A DNA stretch of 64,000 nucleotides. It comes from Sipunculus nudus (Eukaryota > Annelida > Sipuncula > Golfingiida > Sipunculidae). Of the stretch, positions 21,453 to 32,678 are shown piece after piece (the first letter of the stretch is position 1; the number at the start of each line of letters is the position of its first letter). The notes below the pieces were generated by a model. That model saw only the letters and a list, made by a program, of their open reading frames with translations, was not told where the DNA came from and ran no database searches. The position numbers were made by a program, and so were the translations under genes. Where the stretch lies: assembly GCA_026874595.1 (NCBI GenBank), contig CM049313.1:22874008-22938007 (forward strand), written 5' to 3'.

Positions 21453-23598
21453 GAGTTACCCTCCGGTGTAAGGTGCTCAGTGGCCTTCAGACAAGGCCAG
21501 AGCAATATAACACTGAAGAAAAACAACACTGTGAATTCACGACAGACTGTTTCACGGGATGCGACCCGATCCTCCGTTGATTGTTGTTAGAATAAAGCTA
21601 ACAGCATGGTTTGAAAATCCGAGACTTTACGAGATTACGAGATTATGCTTTGTCCCAGCATTGCACGTGTACCCCAACTAATCCTATTGTGCCCCCGAGG
21701 ACAATAGGATCAGTGTCAGTCTTTTACTTGCTCCCGATACGCACAAAGAGCCTATAGAGCTAATCTATACATATTTTGTCTCGTACCATTTTCATCCCCA
21801 CATCTGCATGCGAGAGCTAAGTGTAAAGTGGTCTAGCATTCAACGTGTTCATCTCAGCAGGGTTTAACCCTTCACACCCTCCCCCTTCACCATTTATATT
21901 TCTGTTTCCACCACTGGTTAACACATGTATATACTGTAGATTCAGATAATATCGTGGGCTTAAAATTTCGTGGTTTTTGTACAAAACGCATATCGTGGGG
22001 TATTTGAATTCGTGGAAAGACAAGGAAAACTTTAGGAAATTATGTTTATTAATACCTCCATTTGCGCAAGGAAGACGAGCCCGACGTACACAGGTGGTTC
22101 GGCTTTGATGCTTATCACACGGTGCGCCTGTACCGCGGTCATTCGGGTTAATGTTGAACAAACAAGCTCCGCCCGACCGAGTCTAACAAAGAATTAATCA
22201 GCCGTGACCAACACGTGCCGGCCGATACATCTGCTATTAGTTATAACACCCGATCACACCACATAGACAGAAAATGTAAACCATCACTTAACCAGAGGAA
22301 AAATGAAACGGGACCGTCCACATGAAGGTTTTTAACTTTTTTTTTAATCTAGGCGGTAGTCACATGTGGCGCCTGTAAATCCCGGACGGGGCGGTGAGAC
22401 CAGACACGGTTCGTTCGTCATTCATCATGTCAACTATATTTGGAGATTACAAAGAAATAATTTGCATAATAGTATTCTGCGACGCTTACCTACGCTAAAA
22501 TATATGTACAACTATCGGCAATATTCGGAAGAACTATCGCATGCATATATTATCAATGGCTCACTGTTATGCACGCAACTGTTGTCGCAATATTCGGAAT
22601 AGGTGTTCTTTCGCGTCCCGCGGTAATCGCGGTAATGCAAAGATTTTACACGGCCCTTGTCTTTAAGGACAATAGGTAGCGTAAGTCTCGTTTAATCTCT
22701 ATTGAAAGAAGGTTGAAAAGGCCGGTTCCGAAAAAGCCGTGCCTCGGTAACTGTAGTTACGAACATTGGAACTTGTGTACCGTTCTTGGCGTGTTAAAAC
22801 TACCGCTTTGCGCGACAGAAATGTGGTTCTGTTCTTGAATTTTTCACCCGAAATGTTGAGGAAATGAGGAAATTTTTGGATACGTTTTCAGTTTAAATTA
22901 CACGTTGATATTGTCTTGTTGTAAACAAGGGCCGTGTTTGTTCGATGTTAGGGGAAATAATTTGATTGACAAAAAGAATATTTATAAATCCCATATTTTA
23001 ATAGTTATTTACGAAAAAGCAATTCGGTGCATTTAATAAATGTATTAAAGACAATCACTAAACAGTAGTAAACAATTTTTGTATCTTTATTGAAAATCAG
23101 CCGGCGGTAACAATTATATATATAAAGTCGACCAACAGCTACCGTTAGGATTCCGTATATCCTCTGACCGTGTGATTTTTTGATCGTTGGAATCATGAAT
23201 TCGTGGATTATCTTGATCCACGAAAACCACGAAAATAAAATCCCAACTAATATTTCTGATTCTACAGTATTAAGCAACGTATCTGACATAACATATCATC
23301 TAAACGGTACTTTAAATCTCATTCCCTCTGCAGTGCACTGAATGACCTGGAGGCAGACGAAGACGATGAGGTACCGGAAGCTGACAAAGCACGTCAAACG
23401 CGTCACATCTGGTGCAAGGGCCTGGGAGAAGGATGCGGCGGACTAACCCGCTGTTGTGGTTCGACCATCTGCAACCCTGCAACCAAAACCTGCATGCCCT
23501 GCATCCCGAAAGGTTCTCGTTGTACCACCATCAAAAGAAAATGCTGTTCAGGCAGATGCAACAAGCGCTGGTATCACTGGAACGGAATCTGCGCTTAA
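19771..23598 (+). CDS. Secreted double-knottin (12-cysteine) precursor, 3 exons
   Basis: Exons 19771-19828, 20848-20920 and 23334-23598, joined by introns with GTAAGT/CTAG and GTACGT/GCAG borders. Phases agree and give 131 residues with no internal stop. Residues 1-19 are a signal peptide. Residues about 21-61 are an acidic, helix-prone propeptide. A basic mature region follows possible Arg cleavage sites at 64 and 67. It has cysteines at 71, 78, 84, 85, 90, 97 and at 100, 107, 114, 115, 119, 130. Each set of six fits the inhibitor-cystine-knot spacing C-x6-C-x5/6-CC-x3/4-C-x6/10-C, and the units are separated by only two residues (98-99). The second unit is rich in Lys/Arg and aromatics. Knottins act as antimicrobial peptides, protease inhibitors, channel ligands or hormones; which applies here is unknown. 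The prepropeptide form with charge-balanced acidic pro part resembles antimicrobial precursors. There is no evidence of a venom role. Confidence 0.88.
21404..21447. repeat. (TA)n microsatellite in knottin intron 2
   Basis: Pure TA run. It creates spurious open frames on both strands. Confidence 0.95.
21934..23267. mobile_element. TIR DNA transposon inside knottin intron 2
   Basis: The left end CTGTAGATTCAGATAATATCGTGGG and the right end (reverse complement CTGTAGAATCAGAAATATTAGTTGGG) are inverted copies. The similarity continues through repeated TTCGTGG-type motifs. TA flanks both sides (21932-21933 and 23268-23269), fitting a 2-bp TA target duplication. No transposase frame is seen, so it is non-autonomous. 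It ends 66 bases before exon 3. Confidence 0.8.
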
Positions 23599-23707
23599 AA
23601 AGTCTCAATGCGCTTTCAGGACACTGAGGTCTTCATCTTCCTGAAGAGCAGCGTTTGCTTTTAAAGCAGAGAATTTTTTTTTTATTATAGAGATTTTTCA
23701 TAATTAA

Positions 23708-23963
23708 TGCAAAAAAAGGTATGGTTCTCAAGCACTTTTTAACCCCCCGCATCAAAAAGAAATTTTTATTTTTATTTTTATCTTTCAATAAGATAAAATA
23801 TTCAATTAATGTAGGGCTTTTACCTGTTCAGAAAAAAAATGTTATTTTAATGTTTTTTCCTGATCACATGATATTTTTTTAATCGAAACATTCAATAAAA
23901 ATAAAATACCGCCGCCCGGCTGATTTTTTAAAAAAGTGCCTGAGAACCATACCTTTTTTGGCC
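23708..23963. mobile_element. 256-bp MITE in the knottin 3' flank
   Basis: Inverted ends read (T/G)GC(A/C)AAAAAAGGTATGGTT at 23708 and its reverse complement ending at 23963. The similarity extends about 35 bases, past CTCA(A/G)GCACTTTTT. TAA flanks both sides (23705-23707 and 23964-23966), fitting a PIF/Harbinger-type 3-bp duplication. It starts 110 bases after the knottin stop codon, so it probably lies in the 3' UTR. Confidence 0.85.
23894..23899 (+). terminator. Candidate polyadenylation signal AATAAA
   Basis: First clear AATAAA after the knottin stop codon, about 300 bases downstream, and it lies inside the MITE. If used, the transposon supplies the transcript end. ATAAAATA-type variants nearby are alternatives. 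Confidence 0.35.
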
Positions 23964-23966
23964 TAA

Positions 23967-25440
23967 TTGGCTTTACCTTCAAAATTTAAACCTTAACAGT
24001 TCGTGATGTAAATAAACTTTATGGAATTACTGTAAAACAGGGTTTAATACTTGCCGAGGGATTTTCAGGTCAGAACCTCTTTGAGAGGGGTGTAAGCAAT
24101 GTACCTTAACGTGTAAATATATGGGTTAAAGTGTCGATGTGTCCTTAAGTATAGACGCAGCTGAAGTACAAAAGTAGTTTAAAGTTTGACGCAGATACCC
24201 TATTGTGTGGCTGTTGTGAAACATTAAATATATTTTACTTGAAACATTAGGCATATGATATTACCCGGAATGACAAAATATTGATATAATTTACATAATT
24301 ACATCAGGTAAACGGTATGTCATTTGCATACAGCCCCTATACTTTATTCAAATGGAGCTGCACGTGTTTTGAGAGAGATTTTTTTTTTCAATGTATAAAC
24401 CTGTTGCACATAATAGAATAAAATCTTCAACATATCGATACTGAAAATATAGATTATGGATTTTGGTGTATCTCTAGATACTATGATCAGACCAATAAAC
24501 TGCTTTCTTTTCAATATGTCGCATTTATTCGTGTACTTTAATTAAACAGAATGGATGTGATGTATTTAGACAACTGTATATAAATGAATGACGGTCATAA
24601 AAAAATAGGCAATCCCCGACGAAACTAAAATGGCACTCATGGAGCGCATACATCAACCAAGGCAGAACTAGAACTTATACTGGAGCATCCGCTTTGTTTG
24701 AATGCGCACTAAAGTATAACGCGTCTTCTCTAGTCCTTATATCGTACCCACCCAAGTTTCATGGAAATATTCTGATTTTGCTGCTAAATAAAAAAAAAAT
24801 AAAATAAAAAAATAAATCAGACACTTGCGAAAAACATAGCTCTATGTCAGAGGTAAAAATCTGCGTCACTGATGAAGATGTCAGAATAATGTACCTCATT
24901 ATTATTCAATTAATATACGAGTGCAGCCATGAGTCACCGACTCCCCCTTTATATAACTCCGGATGGGCTTCTAGGGCCTATAGACCAGGATCCCCTATAC
25001 AACCTGAATACGTTCATCCCGATAACATCTAGAAAACAAGGATTCCACGAAAATGCTGATGTTAACAGCTCTTGGTAAGAGTCAATGGCACTGAATATAT
25101 ATAAAAGTATTGATTAGCTGGACTCCGTTCACGTATTGTAAAATCTTTAGTACAGTTACAACTACAAACAAATTAGCGCTTACATCAGGATATGGATCCT
25201 AGTACGATAACGGTTAGTCAGACAATATAAGCGCAATCAACACGAAGTATAATGACACATAAAACGTTTCCAGTAGTGTAAATTATACTTCCATGCATAA
25301 ATCAATTGTTGGCACTGTGAATTAATCTCATTATGATGACCTCTTTAAAAAGACAGTAAGCCCTCCCTCCCCTCCTCCTCCCATCTTTGCTACGAGTCTA
25401 GAAACAAGTGACTCCACCTTGTCCGCGTAAAAACAAACGA
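23967..25440. other. Non-coding stretch
   Basis: No gene or mobile element end recognised. Confidence 0.5.
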
Positions 25441-25441
25441 C

Positions 25442-25524
25442 TGAGGGTGATTTTTTTAAGCTTTTGCGACGTCCGGGCGCGAAGTGCTCGGACGACGCAT
25501 ACGCTTAACAAAAATTAACCCTCA
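25442..25524. repeat. 83-nt foldback palindrome
   Basis: TGAGGGT..ATTTTTTTAAGC.TTTGCG.CGTCCG.GC pairs with GTGCTCGGACGACGCATACGCTTAACAAAAATTAACCCTCA around a GCGAA loop. The arms match over about 39 bases with a few mismatches and a one-base bulge or two. Confidence 0.85.
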
Positions 25525-25592
25525 CTTTTACAACTACGACCTTTTCTAAATAGTAGATGCAAACTTCCCACTTCAACCCTAATTCCCAACTA

Positions 25593-25668
25593 GTCCTGCG
25601 TGGCGCAGTTGTAGCGCATAGGACTTTCAATCCATAATTGCTGGTTCGAGAACCGGTGGAGAGCTTCA
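25593..25668 (+). other. tRNA-like sequence (SINE head or tRNA pseudogene)
   Basis: GTGGCGCAGTTGTAGCGC resembles box A and D-arm; GGTTCGAGAACC resembles box B and T-arm, at normal spacing. The anticodon loop would read CTTTCAA (anticodon TTC), but stem pairing is imperfect and no acceptor stem closes cleanly. A functional tRNA is unlikely. Confidence 0.55.
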
Positions 25669-27297
25669 CAATTGCATGTTTTGTGTACTAATTATGGTAT
25701 TTCATATTACAAGTTCGCCACCAAACGAAGACACAGATGTTTACGAAAGACATACGAACAAGAAACCACAAACTCAGACACCAGTAGTTTTATTCATAGA
25801 CTTAAACTTCATATATTCATTCCTTTGGCTTTTTTTTCTTTGACTCCGGCCTCTTTGGTCCATGACATACAGGGACTTTTACAACCTTTGGCATTGGTGC
25901 GGCAGATATTATATTTTGACAAATATACACTTAAAAAAAAGAGGGAATGCTCTCAATGAGAATGGTATAAAGATTGATGTTGGCATAAATAATGGGCTGT
26001 TCCGTGAAACGAGTGAACAGAAGTGACTGAATTAGGGCATATGGTCAATGTTGTCAACCTGTCCTGTCGTGAAAAAACTAGATTTCAACTGAGGTGGACA
26101 CACCACATCGTCACCTTCAAAACGCCTAATATTATACGTGACAGGTGTAGATGACTATTGCAACTGCAGTTGCTCATATTATTAGCAATACTCGGTCGTA
26201 TGATACAGGATATCCCGGTGTATGGAGACGATAAAGAAATCCCCGCTCTCCTGTCAACGCATGGGGTTTTTAACCCAGAAAACACTGGTGTTGGAATCTC
26301 TCTTCACTGTAATGTCGGACGGTGGTTTGCAACCTGGCACTGTTGAAGACCATAAGTTCTGAAATATTTTCCTCCAACAGAAGGGTTTGCGTTCATTTCC
26401 GTTCGTGTGTCTGTCTGGTAATGTGTTTGATCATGAACAGAATCTCATGATATAATCAGGACTTTCAGGAACGGGCCAATGAAGAATCGCTTAAAGTTTG
26501 ATGTGGATCCGGCATATGATCCGAATTCAGAAATGTCATCATGGAATATACAAAAATGTAGGGTCAATAATGCACGAATAAATATTGGAATATGGGGCGT
26601 AATAAGTGAATGCAAACAAGGGTTGGGGAGCGTCTGACAATAGGAACCCCACGTGGTCATTTTAATGAATAATTAAATGATTATAGTCAGTCATTTGTTT
26701 TGTCTTCTTTAAATACTGACTAAGATCAGTTCTTGTCCAAACTAATATTATAAATGTAACGATAAGTGATAATTGTGATTTCCTTTATAAGTACTTGTCG
26801 CTAACGCCATCTAGTGGCCATTTACATAACTATTTGAATGATCCCTGGAAGGTTTCTGTGTATTCAAGGAATTGCCGTGAGGCGACTGAGCCAGGTGTGT
26901 AAGTCTATTCAGGTCACCCGGCGTTATTCATTGTGTTTATAAATGATATGACAACACGTAACAATAAATAATAATAATAATCATACGTGCTTGTCCTTTC
27001 TGTAAAACAATCAGTAACAAAGAAAAAAAACAAGATGAATTTGTAATAGTAAACTTGCAAGTAATGCAATAACATACAAAAATTGTCAGCTTGTTATTTC
27101 AATTGATAGCTTATCACCATAATTTAATGATCTTATCATGCTCTGGAATGATTGAGTTACTAGCTAACAAGGCCTAATACGAACCTGGGCAATGTAATTA
27201 CACCAGATATAATGCTTCAACGCTTGACCAATTACTTTTCAAGTAATGAAAAGTCAACACAAAAAACTAGATATTTCTTGGCACCGCAAGTGCGATA
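25669..27297. other. Non-coding stretch
   Basis: No gene firmly recognised. A 62-residue frame at 26158-26346 starts with a hydrophobic stretch but shows no domain, splice support or second exon. Confidence 0.45.
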
Positions 27298-27329
27298 GTA
27301 TCCCCAGACAATTACCCCCTCCCTTTAAG

Positions 27330-27331
<2 letters not shown>

Positions 27332-27387
<56 letters not shown>
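27332..27387. repeat. (TA)n microsatellite
   Basis: Pure TA run immediately inside the left end of the surrounding repeat element. Confidence 0.95.
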
Positions 27388-27389
<2 letters not shown>

Positions 27390-27522
27390 TGACATTTGGC
27401 AGCGAACTATGGTTTCTTCCATCTATCACATTGAGAAACAATATTTTTCACTAAATATGGGGCCCATACAGTGAATCACTCTTGAGAAAAGAGCATTAGT
27501 TTATTTTACGGAAATGGAAGGT

Positions 27523-27855
27523 AGGTGGCGCCACCTAACTGGTTTACTCGAAAATTTTCCAAGATTGATAGACATGCCAAATTGAAGACCAAGATGGACG
27601 CCACGGCAAAACGATTGCAGATGGCGCCACCAGTTTATGAGAACCATTCCGGAGATATGAGCGATTTTCACCCAAAGCACATGTACAGATGGACGCCACG
27701 CCAAAACCACTGCAGAAGGCACTGACAGTCTTGAGTACAAAATGGAAGAATACAAGATCTATGGATATGCACAATTTCAGCCCAACAAGGCATATCACAC
27801 CTCAGAAAAGGGCTTTAATTTATTCTACAAAAAGGGGAGGTAGGTGGCGCCACCT
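27523..27855. repeat. Tandem units with palindrome AGGTGGCGCCACCT
   Basis: The exact 14-base palindrome occurs at 27523-27536 and 27842-27855, each after GGAA/GGGGAGGTAGG-like sequence and followed by a CTGGTTT..CGAAAA context. A related ATGGCGCCACCAG lies at 27621. Units share phrases such as GATGGACGCCAC and GAACCATTCCGGAGATATGAG. Period is about 320 bases. Confidence 0.8.
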
Positions 27856-28064
27856 GTCTGGTTTTCGAAAACACTTTCCAAGATGCTTTGACGTGCCACA
27901 TTCCAGACCAATACCTTGAACCATTCCGGAGATATGAGCAATTTTCATCGAAAGCAAACGTACGGATGGACGCCACACAATTATGCTTGCAGATAGTGCC
28001 ACAAGTTTTGAATTCAAAATTGAGGTATCCAAGATCAATGGACATGCATAATTTCATATTTCAA

Positions 28065-28660
28065 CCTGTCCATTAGTTTTAGACTTATAATGCTCACAGT
28101 ACTGTCAAGTGGCAATGATGGGATATTAACAGGCACGAAAACAAGAAAAGGACAGAAGACGAAGCCACCTGTCTTCCGCAGAAGACAAAGCTATCCAAGA
28201 TCTTCGGTCAATTTGATTTTTTTTACTAATCGATGCATCCCTTATTGAGATATATATAATTTTGTATGATTTTTACCATATATATATTCAAGGTCAAGGC
28301 CACTCACATAGGAAATGTCATGGTCCAAATTTAAAAATACATCATCCCATAACCCATGTCTATGTATATGCATTATATGAAAGAAATCTGTCTATTGGTT
28401 TTTAACTTATAAGGCTCACAGTACTGTTAAGTGGCAATGATTGGGCTATTAAATGGCACCAAAACAAGAAAAGGATAACAGGTGGCGCCACTAGTTTCCG
28501 GTACATGACAACAAATACACTGTCTTCGGTCAAGTTGATTTTTGGATCAATCCATGCAAGATTTCTTGAGATATTTAAGAATTTGTGTGATTTCCCCCTT
28601 AAACTGGAGCTATTCAAGGTCAAGGTCACTCCTAGTAAAGGGCATTTTAAAAAGCTTTGT
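28065..28660. repeat. Two-copy tandem repeat, about 320-base period
   Basis: 28085-28320 and 28405-28640 share CTTATAA.GCTCACAGTACTGT.AAGTGGCAATGAT, ACAAGAAAAGGA, TCTTCGGTCAA.TTGATTTTT and TTCAAGGTCAAGG.CACTC in the same order. The second copy keeps GGTGGCGCCACT at about 28481. Confidence 0.85.
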
Positions 28661-29074
28661 CCTCTCACCCATATCTGGTCACATTTAAACTCTGGTAAAG
28701 ATCAGTAAAATATTTTTTGAGTTATCGCGTCTGAACGAAATCTGCGACGGCGGCGTGACCGTGCTTAACCATAGCATCCCCACCTTGTCTGGGGATACAA
28801 TAATTGTAGCTGGCACCACCAATCTTGTATACAATAAATAATACAATATCTTGTACACGATAAAGCTACCCAATATGTAAAAATATGTCCAATTTCAGGC
28901 TGATGTATCCAATTCCTCTGTAGAAATAAGCAGGCGCATACACTTGCAAAACACTATGTAGGTGGCGACACCTGTCTTGTGTACGAGAAAGCCATCAAAG
29001 ATGCATAGACAGGTCAAAATAACAGGCCAATACATCAAACTTTCCTTGAGTTTGATGCACTGGGCTGACCAGAC

Positions 29075-29420
29075 TTACGTGAGTAAGGCAATTTCCTTGA
29101 GTGAACTGTGGCAAATTGCTGGCTCTAGCTACTGCACTGAGTGAACCCTTGACCTGCACCTGGCTAGACTGAGTGAAATTTTGACCTGTATCTGGCTGCA
29201 CTGAGTGAACTCTTGACCTGTTGCATAATCAGACACAGTTGGCAGTCTGCCATAGCTATAAATAGATCCAGGTTGAACTTTGATGCAAAATCTGATGCAG
29301 TGGGCAGTCTGCCAAAGGTATGAATAGAATGCAGCTACTGCACTGAGTGAACTCTTTATCTATACCTGGCTGCACTTCTTCCAATTTTGGCACTGTGCCA
29401 AAACTATTTAAAGAGCTGAC
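29075..29420. repeat. Short-period degenerate minisatellite
   Basis: CTGCACTGAGTGAAC.CTTGACCTG.A.CTGGCT units recur about five times, interleaved with duplicated GCAGTCTGCCA.AG.TAT phrases. Confidence 0.7.
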
Positions 29421-31790
29421 ATCATCTTAGCTAATGGACAACATCAAGGCACTGGCAATCTGCCAATGGTAACCAAGTGCTTCCATCTGTACACAAAAGT
29501 GGTCCATCTATGAAATAACTTTGAAATAAATTTTCCTAATACAAAATGCTTTTCAGCTGACTTTTCTAAAAAAAAAAGAAACCAGGAAAATTTATTACAG
29601 ATGCATACTGAATGCAAAATTATAATACAGGTACATCTTACTGATGGCAAATTCTTGAATTGAGTAGGGATAACAATCATTTATAATCCATGTACAGCCG
29701 TCTGATCCATGATTGTAACATTGCCTGGTATGATGAATAATTTAAAACATAAATCTTTTTTTAAAGCTTTTAAAAACAGTCTTGTCAATATTAACCACAG
29801 ATAACCTAAAATCTATATGTCTAGTGGCATGATGTAATAGATGCTGATCAACTGGTGCCAGGCTAGATGTTACAGCATCGCACAGCAAACATATATGGTA
29901 AAATGACTCAATTCAATCTCCATAATTCAGCCAAAAATCATTCAAGTGGAACCATTAAAGACAATTATTATAAGAATTATTGTGGGGATTATTCCTATAA
30001 AATATTAAACAAATTGGTTTCAGTGGCGTCAGTCGAAAAACGTTTTGCAGGTTTATAACTCATATAGGAAGATACAGCAAACTGGCTAAATTCAGCTTCC
30101 AATAACTAAGCCAAAAGTCAATGAACAGAGACCATTCGAACAAACTTCAGAAAGCACTACCCTAGGATAATTTCTGTGCGATATTAAAAAAATTAGCCAT
30201 ATGGTTTCAGAGAAGATGTTTTTTGTAGGGCACTGATGACCCCGTACAAAAAATTCCGATGCAGGTTGCGCCACCAATACCTAAATTTCAGATATGACTC
30301 ATGTGACCAACATTGGCATAAAATTTGGTGATGATAGCTCCAGCCGTTTCAGCCGAAGTTTTAATATGCTTCTTTGGACAAATGACTTAGTTCAATTCCT
30401 GTAACTCGTGCAAATATCACTAAACTGGAACCATTCGAACAAACTTAAGAGAGATTGTTTCTGGGATTATTTCTGTGAAATATTGGACAATTTGGCTGGA
30501 CGGTTTCGGAGAAGAGGATTTTGAAAGGATTTTCAGCTTTTCCCCTATAAAATCTAAATAAATGCAGATAGCCAAAAAAAAAAAAAAATCCGAATGTTAT
30601 ATCTCGCGAAGAGAGGATCTGTAAACATTGTTTACATCATTGATACAATAATTTTGAGGATGAAGTTCACTTTATGCAAAATTTAAACTGTACAATGATT
30701 TTAGGTTAAAATACTTCAGACAAGACTTACATTAACTAAGTGAACAACGTTTCATTATATTGTTAATTTTGGACTAACATTCTGAATTAATAGCAATATA
30801 ATTACTTTTTTAGGAGCCGAAGATTTATAATAGTTAAATTATGTGTTTATCCTCACTTATGATGGCAATATAGGGATATTGTGTACTTAGGCATACAGTC
30901 ATGTTATATGTGATAATGGCATTATTTATTTATAAATATTAGACTGCTGCTTTATGTTATATCTATGCAAATAATTAATTGAAATATAACTGAAATGCTT
31001 GGTACTTTTTTCTTTTCACAGAGATCATGAAGCACAGCAGTGGGAGTTATACTCCCAAGCAGTAGAAACACCGTATCTAGGGTTAGATGAGAAATTAACA
31101 GGATGTGTTAAACATAGTTTGACAAATGAATAGCAGGGAACAGCTCGCTTATTGTTAACAAGACTCGCGATAAAGTGTCAGCCTTGGCTGAGATGACCAT
31201 TGGTGCTACCTTCTGTATATGACGTTAAACTATATACTGATCACGAATCGAAGTAATTTTAAATGCTCCCCTTTCCACCGAAAAGACATCAATCATTTTT
31301 TGGCTTTTCGCAGATATTTGCCTTTCCTCTATAGAGGCATCCTATAGACATACAAATATTTCAGGCAGTTTTGACGTTTCTCAAGCATGTTTTTGGAAAC
31401 CTGATAAAATTCGATGGGCCCATTTGCTGATGGGATTCATTATATAAGGTTGGTACCAAGCCCAGGTACAAGAGCTTGAAAGAAGCCCTCATCAGATATT
31501 TAAAAGCATAGTTGTAACATACACATTTTTTTAGCAATGTTGCGGTTGGCATCTGCATTTTTCGATCACACAGTTAAGCACAAGTCTGGCCCATGCCGCC
31601 CCTTTGTAGAAATAAGCAAACATAAAATCAGGGCTGAAGCCACTATCGTTTTTCATTCAATTCATTTTTTATTATTTATTTTTTCTCAGTGGCTCTGACA
31701 CTTATGGTAATGAAAACCAATAAACGTATTTCAGCATGCATGCATATAATGCTAGTGGAATTATTAACAGCACTGGATGTAAAAAGTCTC

Positions 31791-31844
<54 letters not shown>

Positions 31845-32678
31845 TTATTTACTTATATGCTTGGTAGATTTATGTTTGTGTTAATGCGCTACAGTAATAT
31901 ATAATTACTCTCTACACACATGTTTGTTGGTCAGGTAGATGCTTAGATATCGTTTGTACAGTATGTTTATTTGTTCATGTATAAAAATAATTATAAAAAT
32001 TAAAATACACTGAAAAACGAATATCTATGGATATCCCAATTTTTTAAGACTTGCATAATCTTTGGTCTCAGTAGGACCGGCTCACATAATGTTTCATATG
32101 GCTGACAGCAGAACTTGGTCACAAAAATGAGATAAAATGAATTTAAAATGTTACTGATATGCTAATTTATTATGCAACTTTTTTTAACAGAAGCTAGGAG
32201 TCCATTTATAATGTCCCAGAGATGTCATTAAGACTGCATACATTTGGATATTAGACCTGAAAATCTATCATTTCAGGACACTGGTTGTCTTTTGGTCTGG
32301 GCACCCTAGCTTGAAGTGAGACATGTCAAATTTATTATACAAACGGGTGGTATATCTGCTCATTATGCAATATTTAATAGGCATACTTAAACTACTGTTT
32401 GGACTTCATACAGTGATGGAGGTCCTGTGGTTTAATCTGGGCTTTGTCATGAGTAATCTAGCTCAAATGCATTTAGGTTTTTTTTAATGGCATTTGTTTT
32501 CTTTTTGCCTGGACTTTTTTTCCTAGTTTGAAGTGAGTCATGCAACTAGATTTATGGTGAAAGAAAGACAACAGAAAACATTGCATAACATTGCATGATT
32601 ATTTATCTTTTTTTATTCAGACACACACATATATACACATATTTACATAGATTCTTTATTTTCGTAAGAATTGGGAAG
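29421..32678. other. Non-coding, repeat-derived stretch
   Basis: No gene recognised. About 29860-30560 holds three diverged copies of a unit with AATGACTCAATTCAAT/AACTGGAACCATTCGAACAAACTT phrases and GTTTCAG.(A/G)GAAGA. A (TA)n array lies at about 31796-31840. Confidence 0.55.

Larger units (their letters stand above)
27298..28798. mobile_element. Repeat element bounded by GTATCCCCAGACAA inverted repeats
   Basis: A perfect 14-base inverted repeat occurs at 27298-27311 and 28785-28798. Inside are a (TA)n array (27332-27387) and repeated units carrying GGTGGCGCCACC. Near the right end CGACGGCGGCGTGACCGTGC recurs in inverted, diverged form at about 44085-44101, so this is a dispersed family. 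No transposase is seen. Element class is unknown. Confidence 0.55.

Noticed and set aside
21817-22161. 114-residue minus-strand frame
   Set aside because: It overlaps the end of the TIR element in the knottin intron and has no domain.
25593-25668. Functional tRNA gene
   Set aside because: Box A and B are present but acceptor and anticodon stems do not pair well.
26158-26346. 62-residue frame with hydrophobic N-terminus
   Set aside because: No convincing promoter, splice partner or domain; could be chance.
27501-28076. Cluster of overlapping 60-85-residue frames on both strands
   Set aside because: They fall in tandem repeat units and read through the GGTGGCGCCACC palindrome; no domain or codon pattern.
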